From positions 1-27,988 of the forward strand of contig LRSR01010212.1 in assembly GCA_001579985.1 (NCBI GenBank): 27,988 nt of DNA. Reading direction: 5' to 3'. The translations under genes and the position numbers were made by a program. The number at the start of each line of letters is the position of its first letter. Position 1 is the stretch's first letter. This DNA comes from Hypsibius dujardini. Lineage: Eukaryota; Tardigrada; Eutardigrada; Parachela; Hypsibiidae. The notes beneath the pieces were generated by a model, which was given only the letters and a program-made list of their open reading frames with translations, ran no database searches and was not told the origin of the DNA. Positions 1 to 10,633 of this stretch are shown one piece after another.

Positions 1-200
1 TGATTCTAATTTCTCGGGAGCTTGGAGGTTTTGTAAGTTAATATTTCTGCCAAGCCAACGTTCAGTTTTAAATGTAAGAATGTGTAGCTGCTTTCGCAGA
101 AAGGAGTTATATCTCGCGGCGCCTTTTGTCCGAGATGTGAAAAATACCATTTCTGAGACAACGCCCCATGGCATGATCATACGTGCATTTTCTTTGACAT

Positions 201-253
201 TTGCATGGAAATTGCAAGAAATTGCCAGAAATTGCATGGAAATTGCAAGAAAT
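201..253. repeat. short direct repeat, 22-bp unit twice
   Basis: The unit beginning TTGCATGGAAATTGCAAG occurs at 201-222 and again, identical, at 232-253. Apart from this I see no gene or RNA in 1-540. That stretch holds no recognisable continuation of the glycosyltransferase exon to its right, so it is either the gene's next intron or unrelated DNA. Confidence 0.7.
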
Positions 254-646
254 CGGTTTTTATTAGCGTGGCTTCATTGGTTTATTCTCTTTCTTGATTA
301 TATGAAAAATGTTTCGGTCAACTTGTGTACGTACGTTATACGGTATTTTGATGTCAGTTACGCGTTGCAAAAATATTAGGGTTTTTTTTCAACGAGGAAA
401 AGACCGGAAACCGCATCAAAATCGCATCACAACCGATTAATTCCATGCGCAATACAAAACTGTAAATTGCAGTTTATGCATATTAATGCAAATGTATTTT
501 ATTTTCAAATTGATCGTACTGAATTTGATTTTTTTGAATAAATCAAAGTGGAGCGTTTTTTTGCCGATTTATTTTAATTTTAAATCGATCGTACTTATTT
601 GATTTTGTTTTTTCAATGTGACGTTGGTGTCCTCCCCCGAAATTAC

Positions 647-1235
647 CGACCTCCTGCAGCAGCAGCAGCAGCTCCTTCACCTCCTCCACCATCGGTTTCG
701 GCGCGGCGCCGGGGATAGGCTTCTCAAAAAAGCCCGTTTTCCCACTGGGCTCCTTCGGTTTAGTCGGAGTGTCCCGGTTCACACCGAGGATGCCAAGTGT
801 CAAGCCGGCGGACGCTGTGTTGAAGAAATAAAACGGCATTTTTCGACTGTGGCACAATTTTGCAGCCGGAAAGTGGAAGTAATCCAAAATAACGACGTCC
901 ACGGGACCGAATCGCAAGTCGTCTTCCGGAGGCGAAGAGTCAAGGAGGAGTCTCAGGGCGTCGCTCACAGCCTCTATGACTTTAACGAGGAAGGCCACGC
1001 CCTCCAGGGCGTTACAGTCGGCCAAGGTGAGCCCGTCCCTCAGACCGAGAATTCGGAGGTTTTCTCCCTCCTGTCCAGTCATTTTACGGGCGGCCATTTC
1101 GTCGACCCGCACCTCGGAGATGGCGAAGGTGACACGGTGAAATCGGGCTAAACGTTTGCCGAATTCCAGCATCGGAATGATGTGTCCGTAGTGCGGATGG
1201 TTCAGGATGACAACATGCTTTGGGTGGACTGACAT
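647..1235 (-). CDS. UDP-glycosyltransferase (GT family 1), N-terminal exon, partial
   Basis: Enzymes of this family transfer a sugar from a UDP-sugar to small lipophilic acceptors. The protein starts MSVHPKHVVILNHPHYGHII; the GH in HYGHIIP is the usual site of the catalytic His. Near residue 120-150 comes DVVILDYFHFPAAKLC followed by MPFYFFNTASA, matching the family pattern of a D-x-F strand followed by a P-x-x-x-F-x-T-x-SA strand. Only about 195 residues are present; the family is normally 430-520 long, and the UDP-binding C-terminal half (PSPG motif) is absent. I chose the Met at 1233-1235 because homology begins right after it, although the frame stays open to 1274. The exon probably ends at a donor at 641-646 (GTAATT) or 645-650 (GTCGGT). 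A CTG run near 652-672 encodes a Leu stretch. No downstream exon is visible before the window edge, so it could be a normal gene running off the edge or a truncated copy. The GH-x-x-P style is closer to plant/microbial UGTs than to vertebrate ones. Confidence 0.75.
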
Positions 1236-1510
1236 TTTCTCATAGACAACGCGTCGTGTTAAACAATAAGGCAATTAACAAGCGGGCTCTTGACAGTTTG
1301 GGGAGAAGACGGAAAGTGGTCGAAAGGAAACAGGATGAAATATGGTCGCAATAGTGGCGAGAATAGTGAACGGGCGATGGAGTAAGCAGACAAATTGTGA
1401 GTTACGTTTTTCGGCAAGTCGATAAACGTGGTACACCGCGAGCGCGAGTTGTCTGATCAGTATCGCCTCACCAGGCTTGCACTTGCTGTCTGCCGTGGCC
1501 ACGGCGTTGA

Positions 1511-1635
1511 ACACACGCGGCAAAAACCTTGCGCTAACCGAGTTAAGCCATTACACTCGATGGACGCTGGCTGTTGTACACAGCCTCGAGTTGAACTGCT
1601 TAATTCGGTCAGCGCAGAGGTTTTGCCACGTGTGT
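1511..1635. mobile_element. small inverted-repeat element (MITE), family I, copy 1
   Basis: The left end ACACACGCGGCAAAAACC and the reverse complement of the right end ACACACGTGGCAAAACC match, and the match continues through CTAACCGAGTTAAGC against CTGACCGAATTAAGC, about 38 bp per arm. The element has no coding capacity. A second copy lies at 20656-20777. I could not fix a target-site duplication with confidence. Confidence 0.75.
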
Positions 1636-1777
1636 ACACCATCACGTTGAAGGTATACAACGGTGCAGTTGTTGAATTGTACTATGAAAGCCGGAGGCAG
1701 AACAGCGTAACAGGTTGATACAGTTTTGTTTCCTCAGTAGTTCTCTTCAAACTGTCTGATGTCGCTGCGCAGTCGAA

Positions 1778-2032
1778 TACCTAACGATGTGTATGAGGCA
1801 AAGTCTGTATTTCGGCTTACCCTCCACTTGGTCGATAAATCGGCTCAGTCATGCATTTTTCTTTGATGGCAGTTGCTTGATTGTTTGATTTTTAGAAGTG
1901 CTATAATATAGAAGGATATGGTACAGCAAATCAAACAATCAAGCACTTGCCGTCAAAGAGAAACCATGAGTGAGCCGATTTACCGACTTAGTGGAGGGTG
2001 AGCCGAAATACAGATTTTGCCTCATACCTAAC
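1778..2032. mobile_element. foldback MITE with ~95-bp arms
   Basis: The left arm starting TGAGGCAAAGTCTGTATTTC (1794) is the approximate reverse complement of the right arm ending at 2024, and pairing continues to within about 40 bp of the centre (1890-1930). TACCTAAC at 1778-1785 and again at 2025-2032 could be an 8-bp target-site duplication, although 8 extra bases separate it from the left arm. The length suits a non-autonomous DNA transposon. No protein is encoded. Confidence 0.75.
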
Positions 2033-2180
2033 AACAGTAAAGCTGCGTGTTCTGTAAAAGCTCCAACCGGTTTCGGTGCTGACTTGTGAGACATCCGATT
2101 AAAGCTTTGAATGTGCCATTTTTTGGCCATGAAGTAAATTTCCTTCAGCGGAATGTCTCTGCGAGCAACTTGTTAACATA

Positions 2181-2805
2181 TTAACCCGTTAACGCCCTAT
2201 GCCAGGTCGGACACGATTTGAAGGCCAAACGTATTTTTTCTTTCATAATTCTGTTCAATTAATACAAAAATAATTTCAAATTTTCTTGGGCGACTTGGAA
2301 AATGCCTGTTTTTTTTGGGCTGACTGTCCACTGTCAAATTAGAAACAAAATTGCCGATGAAAACTTGAACTTATCCGCGCCATGCTTAGTTAAAACAACG
2401 AGTAATCAGTCAATCAATTGATGAGTTTTTATAGTAGTCATTTTTATTCATTTTTTGACAAAAAATCCGACGAATTTTGGCCACGTGTCAGTCAACAATC
2501 CGAGTCAGATAACTATTTTTAGAGGCTGTGAGTAAATGGTCAACTTGAAGGATGGAAAACACCACATATTTTTAGAAATTTTGGGCGAGCTCACAGCCTG
2601 CGGCGATCTTTTTCACTCAAACAAAGTGAAAACTGGTTAACTTTAGCAATTTTTACCGGGAATTGATCAACCAGCAACTGACCAAAGCATAATCTCTAAA
2701 TTTCAAACAAAATATCAAATTTTAAAATCATTTGAGTTTAGTAAAATCGCTTGAATCATCTTTGCGTGAAAATTCGGAGGTCGCCACTGGGCGTTAATGG
2801 ATTAA
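2181..2805. mobile_element. piggyBac-like non-autonomous element with TTAA ends
   Basis: TTAA at 2181-2184 and TTAA at 2802-2805 bracket about 617 bp. Just inside, the left end reads CCCGTTAACGCCC and the reverse complement of the right end reads TCCATTAACGCCC; both are followed by related GC-richer sequence. TTAA duplication plus a CCY start is the known habit of piggyBac-type elements. No transposase frame is present, so it would be a deletion derivative moved in trans. The superfamily label is inference from the ends only. Confidence 0.6.
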
Positions 2806-4500
2806 GACACCGCCAGAATGCTCTTACTTCTTGGTCTTCGAAAAAACGTTTGAGAGTTTGTTAAATTAAAGTATATATGCACATTTTTTTGCACAACATA
2901 CGTTTGCTTGGCACAAAGCGTTTTGAGCAATAAAATTATAAAAACAATTACCGGGAAGCTTCTTTGAGATTTCTTTGAAAAACCTTTTTCGGCATTCATA
3001 GAGACGTGTGCAACACGGGAAATTGGGTCGTTGGAGAGAGAGAGAGAGACAAACGGATAGTTGTACAGATCAGCTCATGTGATCCTTTAATAATGAAGCG
3101 AGCTAATTATGGGTTTCGCAGCATAAGCATTCTGGTTCATGTTCATTGCTGCTAATCATCCAATTATCCAATTAAAACATGAGTTTAGTGTGCAGCAACG
3201 ACCCCAACGGTCAATGATTGCGCAATAACTGAAACATCTCACTGAACCGACTGAACGACCTATCCATATTTTGAGATTTATGTTCGGACAAACACAGTAC
3301 ATGTTATTGGATCTCCCTAACCTTCTAAAGGTGCGGGGGCTTACGCCTGCTTACGTTCCGTAAAAGGAAGGCGTCCTTGTAAAGAGGTTTCGCAAACCGA
3401 CAAATCTCAATCTAACAACATAAGATATGCGTTATGTATGTTCCCTGTGTATAAGAAATTTCTGTTTTCGCAAAGTGACTTAATCAAACAACATGAAATT
3501 CATTTCCCACACCAATTAAAACTAATTTGTTCATCGTATTCTCAGTCTATTTTAGCTTATTCTGACACTTTTGTTTCTTAGGAGAACATTTCCGACGACA
3601 GTTATGGTGCAGCGTATACGGTGAAGGCGCCAAAACGCCGGGTGGAGATAACGCATTGGGTTTAGCGTTGATTAATTGATTTTTTCCATCTTATTTGATT
3701 CCCACGGCTAAAATACAAACAATTCTTTATAGACCTAAAATGTTCATACGCAGAGTACAGCAAAATAGCTTCTATTTAGACCAAAAGCGCCAGGGAGCAC
3801 AGTGAGGGATAAAAAACTGGGTCTTTATCTTCCACGACAGATATGTGCATTTTTAGGTGACCAAAACCTCTTTCGATTAACTGGAAAGATGCGCCCGGGT
3901 GCAAAATATTTTTATAACAAAAATTGGCGACTCTTGTCGGAATCAAAATTACTCAAAGACGGCTCAAAATAATCAAAAGATTCCACAATGTCGAGCTCGT
4001 ATAGAAATTGCGTAGAAATGGGAAATCTGTGCAAGTTGTATACGGGAAACTAAGATAACATACGGAAAACGGTAGCGCGCGTAGCCAAAAAGTTATCTTT
4101 ATGTCTATTCGAGTCCTTATGTTGGAGGGCGAAATCTCTCTAATAGCAATATTACATACCGTAATGTCGAATCGACTACCGGCACAGCTCCAAAAATAAA
4201 CGCAAACACGACACTTCGCGTGCGAGAAAGCAATTTACCTGGCGTACAGCCATGTCTTTACAGATTATTCATTGCAAAACGCGAGCCAAAAAATTGTTTA
4301 AAAGTTGTTATCCTCAAGAACTTCCATTTGACTGTGGTATAAACTGACGAAAATCTGTGTTGGATGCCCAGACAGATGGGATGACAAGATGAGGTCCCTT
4401 TTGAACCCCGATGAGAATCTTGAATGGTTTCAATGATGGTAAAAAGGGACGTAAAATAATTACTCTCGTGACTCCCATTCCGATGAGCGTGACAGGCAGA
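2806..4500. other. intergenic, no gene recognised; (GA)n tract
   Basis: AT-rich sequence without a convincing exon on either strand. A (GA)n microsatellite lies at about 3034-3049. Several short open frames exist, but none has domain-like composition or consistent splice sites. Confidence 0.6.
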
Positions 4501-4502
4501 CG

Positions 4503-4510
4503 TATAAGAG
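4503..4510 (+). promoter_or_regulatory. possible TATA-like box of receptor A
   Basis: TATAAGAG lies 210 bp before the chosen ATG of receptor A and 48 bp before the conserved CAGGACTGTATG. It is only a position and motif match. Confidence 0.3.
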
Positions 4511-4550
4511 CACAGGCAGACCGATTGACACGAAGCCTTTATCAGGCACA

Positions 4551-4562
4551 CAGGACTGTATG
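4551..4562 (+). promoter_or_regulatory. CAGGACTGTATG motif upstream of receptor A
   Basis: The 12-mer CAGGACTGTATG lies 162 bp before the ATG of receptor A and is repeated exactly at 15347-15358, 140 bp before the ATG of receptor C. The surrounding DNA is not obviously alike. It could be a start-site or leader element kept in both duplicates, or just residual homology. Confidence 0.35.
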
Positions 4563-4712
4563 GAATGGCGGGACTGCCAGAAGTGCACGGTAACAGTCAA
4601 GCTATTTGCTATTTTTCTGGATGAACTGAGATGCAGTCAGTCACAAAATATTTTTTTTGTAACAACGTCGTCACTGTTTCAAAGTTGCATACTATCACTC
4701 ACACCATTTACG

Positions 4713-7422
4713 ATGCATAAATTCCACTTACTTCTCAATTCTTCGGCATACAACTTCTCAAGCAACACAACCAACGAACTATTCTTCAATCCTAAATGGA
4801 CGCTGATGCCCGTCGTCTCACTGCTCATCTTCATCTTCTCCTCCATAGGGAACGGTCTCCTCCTGATTGTCTTTATCAAGGAACGGTCCCTCCGCACGCC
4901 CTTCAACATCTACGTGATGAACTTGCTCATCGCAAATTTGGTGTGCCTGGTGTTTCAGTTCCCGATGGACATTTTCAGCTCGCTTTATTCCTCCTGGCTG
5001 CTGGGTGAACGAGCCTGTACCCTGTACCTGTACGCCAACTTTGTCTTAGAGGCCAACATCTGCAATGCCCATCTGCTGATCGCCATCAATCGCATCTGGG
5101 CGGTCTGTATCAGGAAGTTCGAAAACTAAAATTTGTTGACTAATTAGTTTTTTAAGCCAACTAACATTAAAACATTGCTAACTAAGGATTGTTGCTTTAG
5201 TATTTTTAGTGAGAGATCGTTGCGCAGTTTTAGTCGAACTTTGCTGACTAACTAAAGTTTCTTATAAACTTATATATAAATTTTGCTCTTTGTATTTGTA
5301 GTAACTAAACCTTTTAGATCAGTTTTTTTTTACAGAAACTAAAAGAAATCAAAATCAGTAATAACAAACGATTTATTTTAGTTTTAGCTTAGTTTGTTTA
5401 AATAAAGACGATAAAAACCAAATTTTATAAACTAATTAGTTTTTTTCAGCTTTTTTTAGTTTATTCAGTTTGTTATCAGTGACTAAGAAATGTTACATGA
5501 AGATTTTTTATTAACTTAACATGCATAGTCCAGTTTTAAGTCAAAATTAGCTGATTACTTTGAGTTTTCTTTACACGCGTAGTAACAAAAACTTAGAGTT
5601 CAATAATTTTTACGAAAACTGAAAAAATCCAAATAAAGCCCAAACAATTTTGTAACGAGAGATTGAGCTTAATTTTTGTTCAGTTGTTAAGTGTAGGTGT
5701 TTTCCCATTCCTAGGTGTGTAATCCGCTGTCCTATCTCACCGTTCACTCGGTACGAACAGCGGTGGTTCTTTGCATTGGCGTTTGGGTCTACGTTCATGT
5801 TGCGGTGAGCCCGGTGGTCTTTGTGGACGCGCTGTATTATCGGCTGCCGTTATACGTGACCGGTTGTCTGATGAATGCGCCGCAGCAGAAGATTTGGTGC
5901 GCGATGGTGCAGGTCATCTATTGGATTCCGGAGATTGTGATGATTTTGACGGTGCCGCTGATGTTTCTGGTTAAACGGGCGCCCACAGCGAGCCAGGTCG
6001 CGGAGCAGAATAATAAGATCGCACCGGTCCGGTTCTTCTATGACGGTCCGAACGGTAAGAAACGTGGTGAGTATCCCCTCCAGTGCAGACTTTTCATGCA
6101 GGACACTGTTCGCTTCAGTATGGGTTGTCAAATGGACACTGAAACAAATGTCAGTCAGAAGGAATTAAGAAAAAACGGCGTGATAAAAAAAACACATAAA
6201 CGGATTCCAGATTAAATTAAATGTGAATGTCATGTAATTTTGAATTCTCAAGAACACAGAGCTGACGTTGTTGTGATGACACTGTTTTACGAATGAGTAG
6301 CGAGTGAGCCTGCCAAAATTGATGTGGAAAGTCGATTTTTTAGTTCGTCTAGCGAATTAAAGCAATGAAAAAAATTCGCCAAGGCATTTATAATAGTGCC
6401 AATACTGTGTTTTTTCTTTTGTTCCTGCAAAACGGGTTGCTCAATTTTTCGAGTTCACTTGATGATCTTCAATTTTCAAACAAAATCTAAAACTGAATAT
6501 TTTAAATTCGCCAAACCGTTCGGGGATGTAGCATCAAAGGTCGTTCGGTTCTACATTTTTGCGCCAATGCACATGAACGGGGTTAGCCGTCCATTTGTAC
6601 GTTGGGTCGTGGTAGCGTAACTTTCAAGGTAATTAATATAAGGTTTATTAAAGTAAGTTTATGGTTTTCCTCACCCAAATTACTTTAAATGCCAACCAAT
6701 TTAGTTAGGGGCGGGGCAATGGAGCAATTCTGGAAAACTGAACTGACTATTTTATAACCCTCTTCGGGAAATGGACATAGCTCCGCCCTCGATTCCCGCA
6801 AAAAAGATTTGGTTGACGTCAATTGGACCCAATTTCAATTCTGTTTGGGTACAAGCTTATGGAGGGTTCCATGGCGTAGGCCTTAAAGCAATAGCTCAAA
6901 TTAAATCAGGGAAATTTATTTGGATAGAAATAAAAGTCTTATTTGCAGGAAAATACGACCCCGACTGTTATACCCCTTGATTATTATAATTGCACTTCCA
7001 CTATGCAGTGCTCCGTGATTGATTGTGTTTCTGTTTCTGCAGCGATACCGAAGATATCCATCACCAATCCTTCTGATGCGGCACACCGTTCCGTCAATGC
7101 ATCCGTCCCTGCCTTGGGTGGCATCCAGACACCCGACACACATCTCAAGTCACGGAAAGGCAAACGCGATCGCACGCACGGTGTTCTGGTACTGACCTTG
7201 CTGACGATGAGTGTCGCCATTTGCTGGACACCTAGCAACGTCTACTACACAATATCCCTGTCCCAACTGATCGATAACGAAGTCTTCTACCAACTTCAGA
7301 CCGTTCTCTTTATAGTGCAGACTGTGGTGGACCCTGTCATTTTCATGCTTGCCCTCGCTAACTTGCGCACTGCCGTTTTTCGCCTTTTTCGCCTTAGCTC
7401 GTGGACTCTTCGACTGACATAA
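4713..7422 (+). CDS. rhodopsin-like (class A) GPCR, receptor A, three exons
   Basis: A plasma-membrane receptor with seven helices. The proposed exons are 4713-5102, 5715-6054 (or to 6066, as both donors GTAAGA and GTGAGT keep the frame) and 7043-7422, giving about 369 residues. Met at 4713 leaves an N-terminus with NSS, NFS and NTT glycosylation sites before TM1 (GNG with N1.50). Landmarks: TM2 LLIAN (N2.50), TM3 Cys in ERAC, then INRIW where DRY is usual, TM4 W in GVW, an ECL2 Cys in TGCL, TM5 P in WIPEIV, TM6 CWTP, TM7 DPVIF. No acid stands near 6.30, so the classical ionic lock is absent. The first intron (5103-5714) has no counterpart in receptors C and D; the second matches their single intron in place and phase. 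AATAAA follows 33 bp after the stop. The class assignment is firm; ligand and G protein cannot be told. The 3.32 position is Asn, not the Asp of amine receptors. Confidence 0.88.
5102..5721. mobile_element. intron 1 of receptor A: probable transposon-derived intron
   Basis: GGTCTGTA (5102-5109) and GGTGTGTA (5714-5721) are an 8-bp direct repeat with one difference, bracketing 604 bp. The inner ends are weakly inverted: AGGAA then GAAAAC on the left, and AGGAA then GAAAAC in the reverse complement of the right, with a one-base spacing difference. The donor GT lies inside the left repeat, and the acceptor AG uses the last A of the insert plus the first G of the right repeat. Removing 5103-5714 (604 + 8 bp) restores an uninterrupted codon run like that of receptors C and D. 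The interior is AT-rich with many TTAGTT/AACTAA words and no open frame. The 8-bp duplication would suit a hAT-like element, but the superfamily is unproven. Confidence 0.6.
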
Positions 7423-7454
7423 GGGAATTCATCTACATTGAGAGGAAGTGTTAC

Positions 7455-7460
7455 AATAAA
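7455..7460 (+). terminator. polyadenylation signal of receptor A
   Basis: AATAAA lies 33 bases after the TAA stop of receptor A. Confidence 0.6.
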
Positions 7461-9074
7461 GCTTTTGATAGTAGATGTAAAGGATGAGCACTATGCGTGA
7501 GACCTGACCGAGATAAAAATATCACATCTCTTGTCGAGCTAATTTTATTATTTCAGCGAAAAGCAATCAATTTTTGGACAACATGCCAGTTGAAATTAGT
7601 ATTTATATAAATTAATCACTAGTTTAGCTGCCCTTGTAGAAAGACGTGACAAAGTCACAATACAGCAATCATCTCCAAAACGGGTGCATACAAACATTTT
7701 AAACATAAAAGAAATGAAACATGCCTTTGTGTCGCATTGACTGAATACGCCACTGGCACAGCATATACAGGAAACAGGTCTAGGGGTTAAACAGGATAAA
7801 ATCCGAAGCAGCTATTCAGCCAGACAGGAAAGGAATCATCTCCATTGACCTGGTGAAATAGTTTCTTTTGTGAATGATTGATCTCTTTTAAATCAATTTT
7901 GTTTGACTAATTATTTACCCTTAAGGGAATTGAAAGGTCATATGACGAAGCAAATATGACGCCATTCCGCACAGAATTTGGAGGTCGTTCACAGGGCTTG
8001 TGACTACTCTTTTTATTAGTCTAATGCTATGCAAAGCGACATGTGTGAGCTTTCAAAATTTATACGTCTTACTCATTCTGATTTGAAAAACGAGCAGACT
8101 GTATCGGGTGCCGAAAAGCTTTTTGCACTAGCCTTCGCAGGCTCCCGCCTGAATTGTGTTTGTGCTACTGATAAAATATTTTCTGCACTGGAAAGCCCAC
8201 TTCGATGGCTACCCGAATCACTTTCAAAATCGAGATTCAGGTTGTTGAATCAGAAGTTGTTTCGGAAAACCCAAGGACTAACACTGTTTTATTTGTGTCC
8301 CATGGACCGTATTTGAGATCTCCCTCAACTTTGAAGTCAATCTTAAAAACCAAAACGGCAAACCATAGATCTATGTCACTGCACTTCACAGAAAAAATCA
8401 GAAATATTGAATCAATCGTGCACCACTGAATTGAGGGAGACCTTTTTAAAAAAAAATTAAAAAATTTTAGACTCAAAAGTGGTGTATGGGTCCACGCTAA
8501 TAACTTTTTCAATTTTTATGCGATTGGGATGAATTCAATTTCATTAAAGAGCCCAATTATTGCGCCCTTTTTTACTGAAAAATAATTTTTGTAGTTGCAT
8601 TTTGGGGCACCAGTTTTGATCTAAAGTTAGAGATGCACGATTTAAAAAATTGTATGAACTTGACCCTGCGACGTTTTCTTTTTTTCTCAAAACCAAATTC
8701 GCCGTTAAATTATTATTTTTTTATTTGCGTGGGATAGCCCCATCAAATTACTACAACATACGTGTTTCAACTTTTTGTTGCTCAGGCTCTGCTTCGAGAA
8801 ATGCAAACCAGTTTCGATCTGGGTCAGCGAACTTGGCAAAGTCTGCCATTAACCAGGCCACGCCTAATTTCTAGGTGCTGCCACAAACTGAAGCATAGCA
8901 CCTGTCCTGCTTCTGCCCCAACGTCGAACCGAGCAAATGTTTCAGAGATCTATATATCTTCTTGAGATAAAAAATGAGTCCCACACGGGGTAAGTTCTAG
9001 AAATAAATCACAGAAAAAAAGTATTCAGAGGCGCGTAAGACTAACCAGTCATGAAACAACTAGAGCTTACACTG
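7461..9074. other. intergenic, no gene recognised
   Basis: Open frames of 70-95 codons near 8030-8510 and 8650-8965 overlap one another on both strands and have no family resemblance or consistent splice signals. A short inverted word (GATCTCCCTCAA near 8317 and its complement near 8430) hints at an old repeat. I cannot assign a gene here. Confidence 0.5.
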
Positions 9075-9949
9075 ACAAGGAAAGGACTGTCAGGTCTAAC
9101 AACCGGGAGTTGGATAGTTAACAAGTTTATTAAATTGAATGTGGTGATCGGTAGAGAAGTAAACTGGAAGAAAGGAAAGAGGAAGTACAACTGCCTCTTA
9201 TAACTAGTAAAACATCTGATTATATAGTAAAGTGTTAACTATAGAATTGATAGCAAATAGCACACACATCAGAATTACATACAAGTAATTAGCTGTGGCA
9301 GCAGAATAGAGTTGAAAGAGTAGATAGAGTTACTAAGTAAGTAAGGTATTAACGAGTCAAATAGCTGCGATGATTGGGTATGAGGACTTGTTGGGCGTGG
9401 TCCAACAGGACACTACTCTGGACGACGAATTTCTTTATATCTGTTTGCTGTTATTGATGTAATGTTGCCTGGTCTCTTCGATTCCGTCGAGAAAATCGGC
9501 AGAAAACCAGAACTACTATTTTAAATTAATTAAAAATTGACCTGTGGAGTTATATAGAGGGCGCTGCCTATGTTGACCCCTACTTGTCCAAAATTTTACT
9601 TTCTGACATGCGCTTGGTGCAAGCGTACTTTGTTTCAAGCACATTTTTCACTGTAACTATTTCTGTGAATTAATCAATTAATAAAATTTTCGTTTTATTG
9701 AAAAAATGTGTTTGCGTTTACTCAATCGATCAGTCCGTTCAAAATCAAATAATCAATTAGTTTGAGTTTCAGTTACATAGACAGCGCCCTCTATATACAA
9801 TCAATGGTCGGTTTTTATTTAATTTAAAATAGTAGTTTTAGTTTCGTACCGATTTTCTTGACGGAATCGAAGAGACCAGGCAACAGTGCATCGGTGACAT
9901 CAAACCGATATAAAGAAATTCGCCGTTCAGAGTGGTGTCCTTTCCTTGT
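9075..9949. mobile_element. long-TIR element, family II, copy 1 (interrupted by an LTR)
   Basis: The right end, read as reverse complement, starts ACAAGGAAAGGAC and then matches the sequence from 9408 rightwards: ACACYACTCTG, then CGAATTTCTTTATATC, then TGTTGCCTGGTCTC. The same 13-base terminus stands at 9075-9087, cut off from its continuation by the 320-bp insert at 9088-9407. Without the insert and its duplicated target the element is about 551 bp, with arms near 180 bp and a central unique region of about 200 bp. Each arm carries a GGCGCTG word (near 9556, and its complement near 9781). There is no coding capacity. The related copy at 17971-18480 shares the ACAAGGRAA end, ACCACTCT and the GGCGCTG word. 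Confidence 0.72.
9088..9407. mobile_element. probable solo LTR, fossil, nested in the family II element
   Basis: The 320-bp insert begins TGTCAGG and ends CCAACA, the TG...CA form of retrotransposon LTRs. GGAC precedes it (9084-9087) and follows it (9408-9411), a 4-bp target duplication. No internal retroviral region is present, so it looks like a lone LTR left after recombination. The 4-bp duplication suits Ty3- or BEL-type elements, but the family cannot be told without a full-length relative. It is younger than the element it sits in. Confidence 0.55.
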
Positions 9950-10633
9950 GAATAAAATATCCACCTTAACAAAACTTAAAATGAACAATAATCTTGTGAC
10001 CCAAGTAGAGCTGCAAAGTATTATTTGGAGGTTCTGACAGAACAGAGGCAGATGTGAGTGACTTTGAGTGTGAGATGTGACTTTCGGTTCCGACAAACTC
10101 AACAAAACACCACCGACAATCGTGCCCAATAATCGGCTACAAGTGCTGCCAGACACTACATTTTCCCTGCGTAATGTTTTTAAGGGCTGAGAACTGTACA
10201 CACGAATTAAAATAAATGCGATTGTACATAATATGACCTGGTACGGCGTACGTTTTGTGGTGGCCGTACATAATATGCATGACATAAGCCACTATTTCTA
10301 TGTACAAAATTAAGGTGACAATTCGTCCTTAATGTGTACGGAATTTTGTTTTTTCGTACGCCAGATGTGTACTAGGGAATAGATAAAAACAGAGGACTCA
10401 TGTTGTGTCCCTTCTTTGGCAACCCAGACAACCGGTTTGTGGTTTGCTGCTGCTGCATTAAGAGCATGTTTTTTGTCAAACTTCCCCATAACAGTGCTCA
10501 TAACACAGCTGACGGGAGCGGTAACGAAATGGTTGCCGTCTTTCCGAAAAATCTTCGACTCCCACTGAGACGCACACAGATTGCAATGGTGACCATTCAC
10601 CTGCGTCAGGTGTCTTAAAATAAAACCGCATAT
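9950..10633. other. no gene firmly recognised; possible further minus-strand exon
   Basis: A minus-strand open stretch runs 10600-10310. It could be entered through an acceptor after GTGTGCGTCTCAG near 10575, giving either of two open frames. It might be an alternative end of the hypothetical gene to its right. Evidence is too thin for a call. Confidence 0.3.

Noticed and set aside
618-1151. Plus-strand open frame of 177 codons
   Set aside because: It is the antisense shadow of the glycosyltransferase exon, which has clear family motifs.
8029-8965. Cluster of short overlapping open frames
   Set aside because: Mutually overlapping in several frames, AT-driven, no domains or splice logic.
9824-10285. 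Minus-strand open frame of 153 codons
   Set aside because: It runs through the right arm of the foldback element and into neighbouring DNA; no family features.
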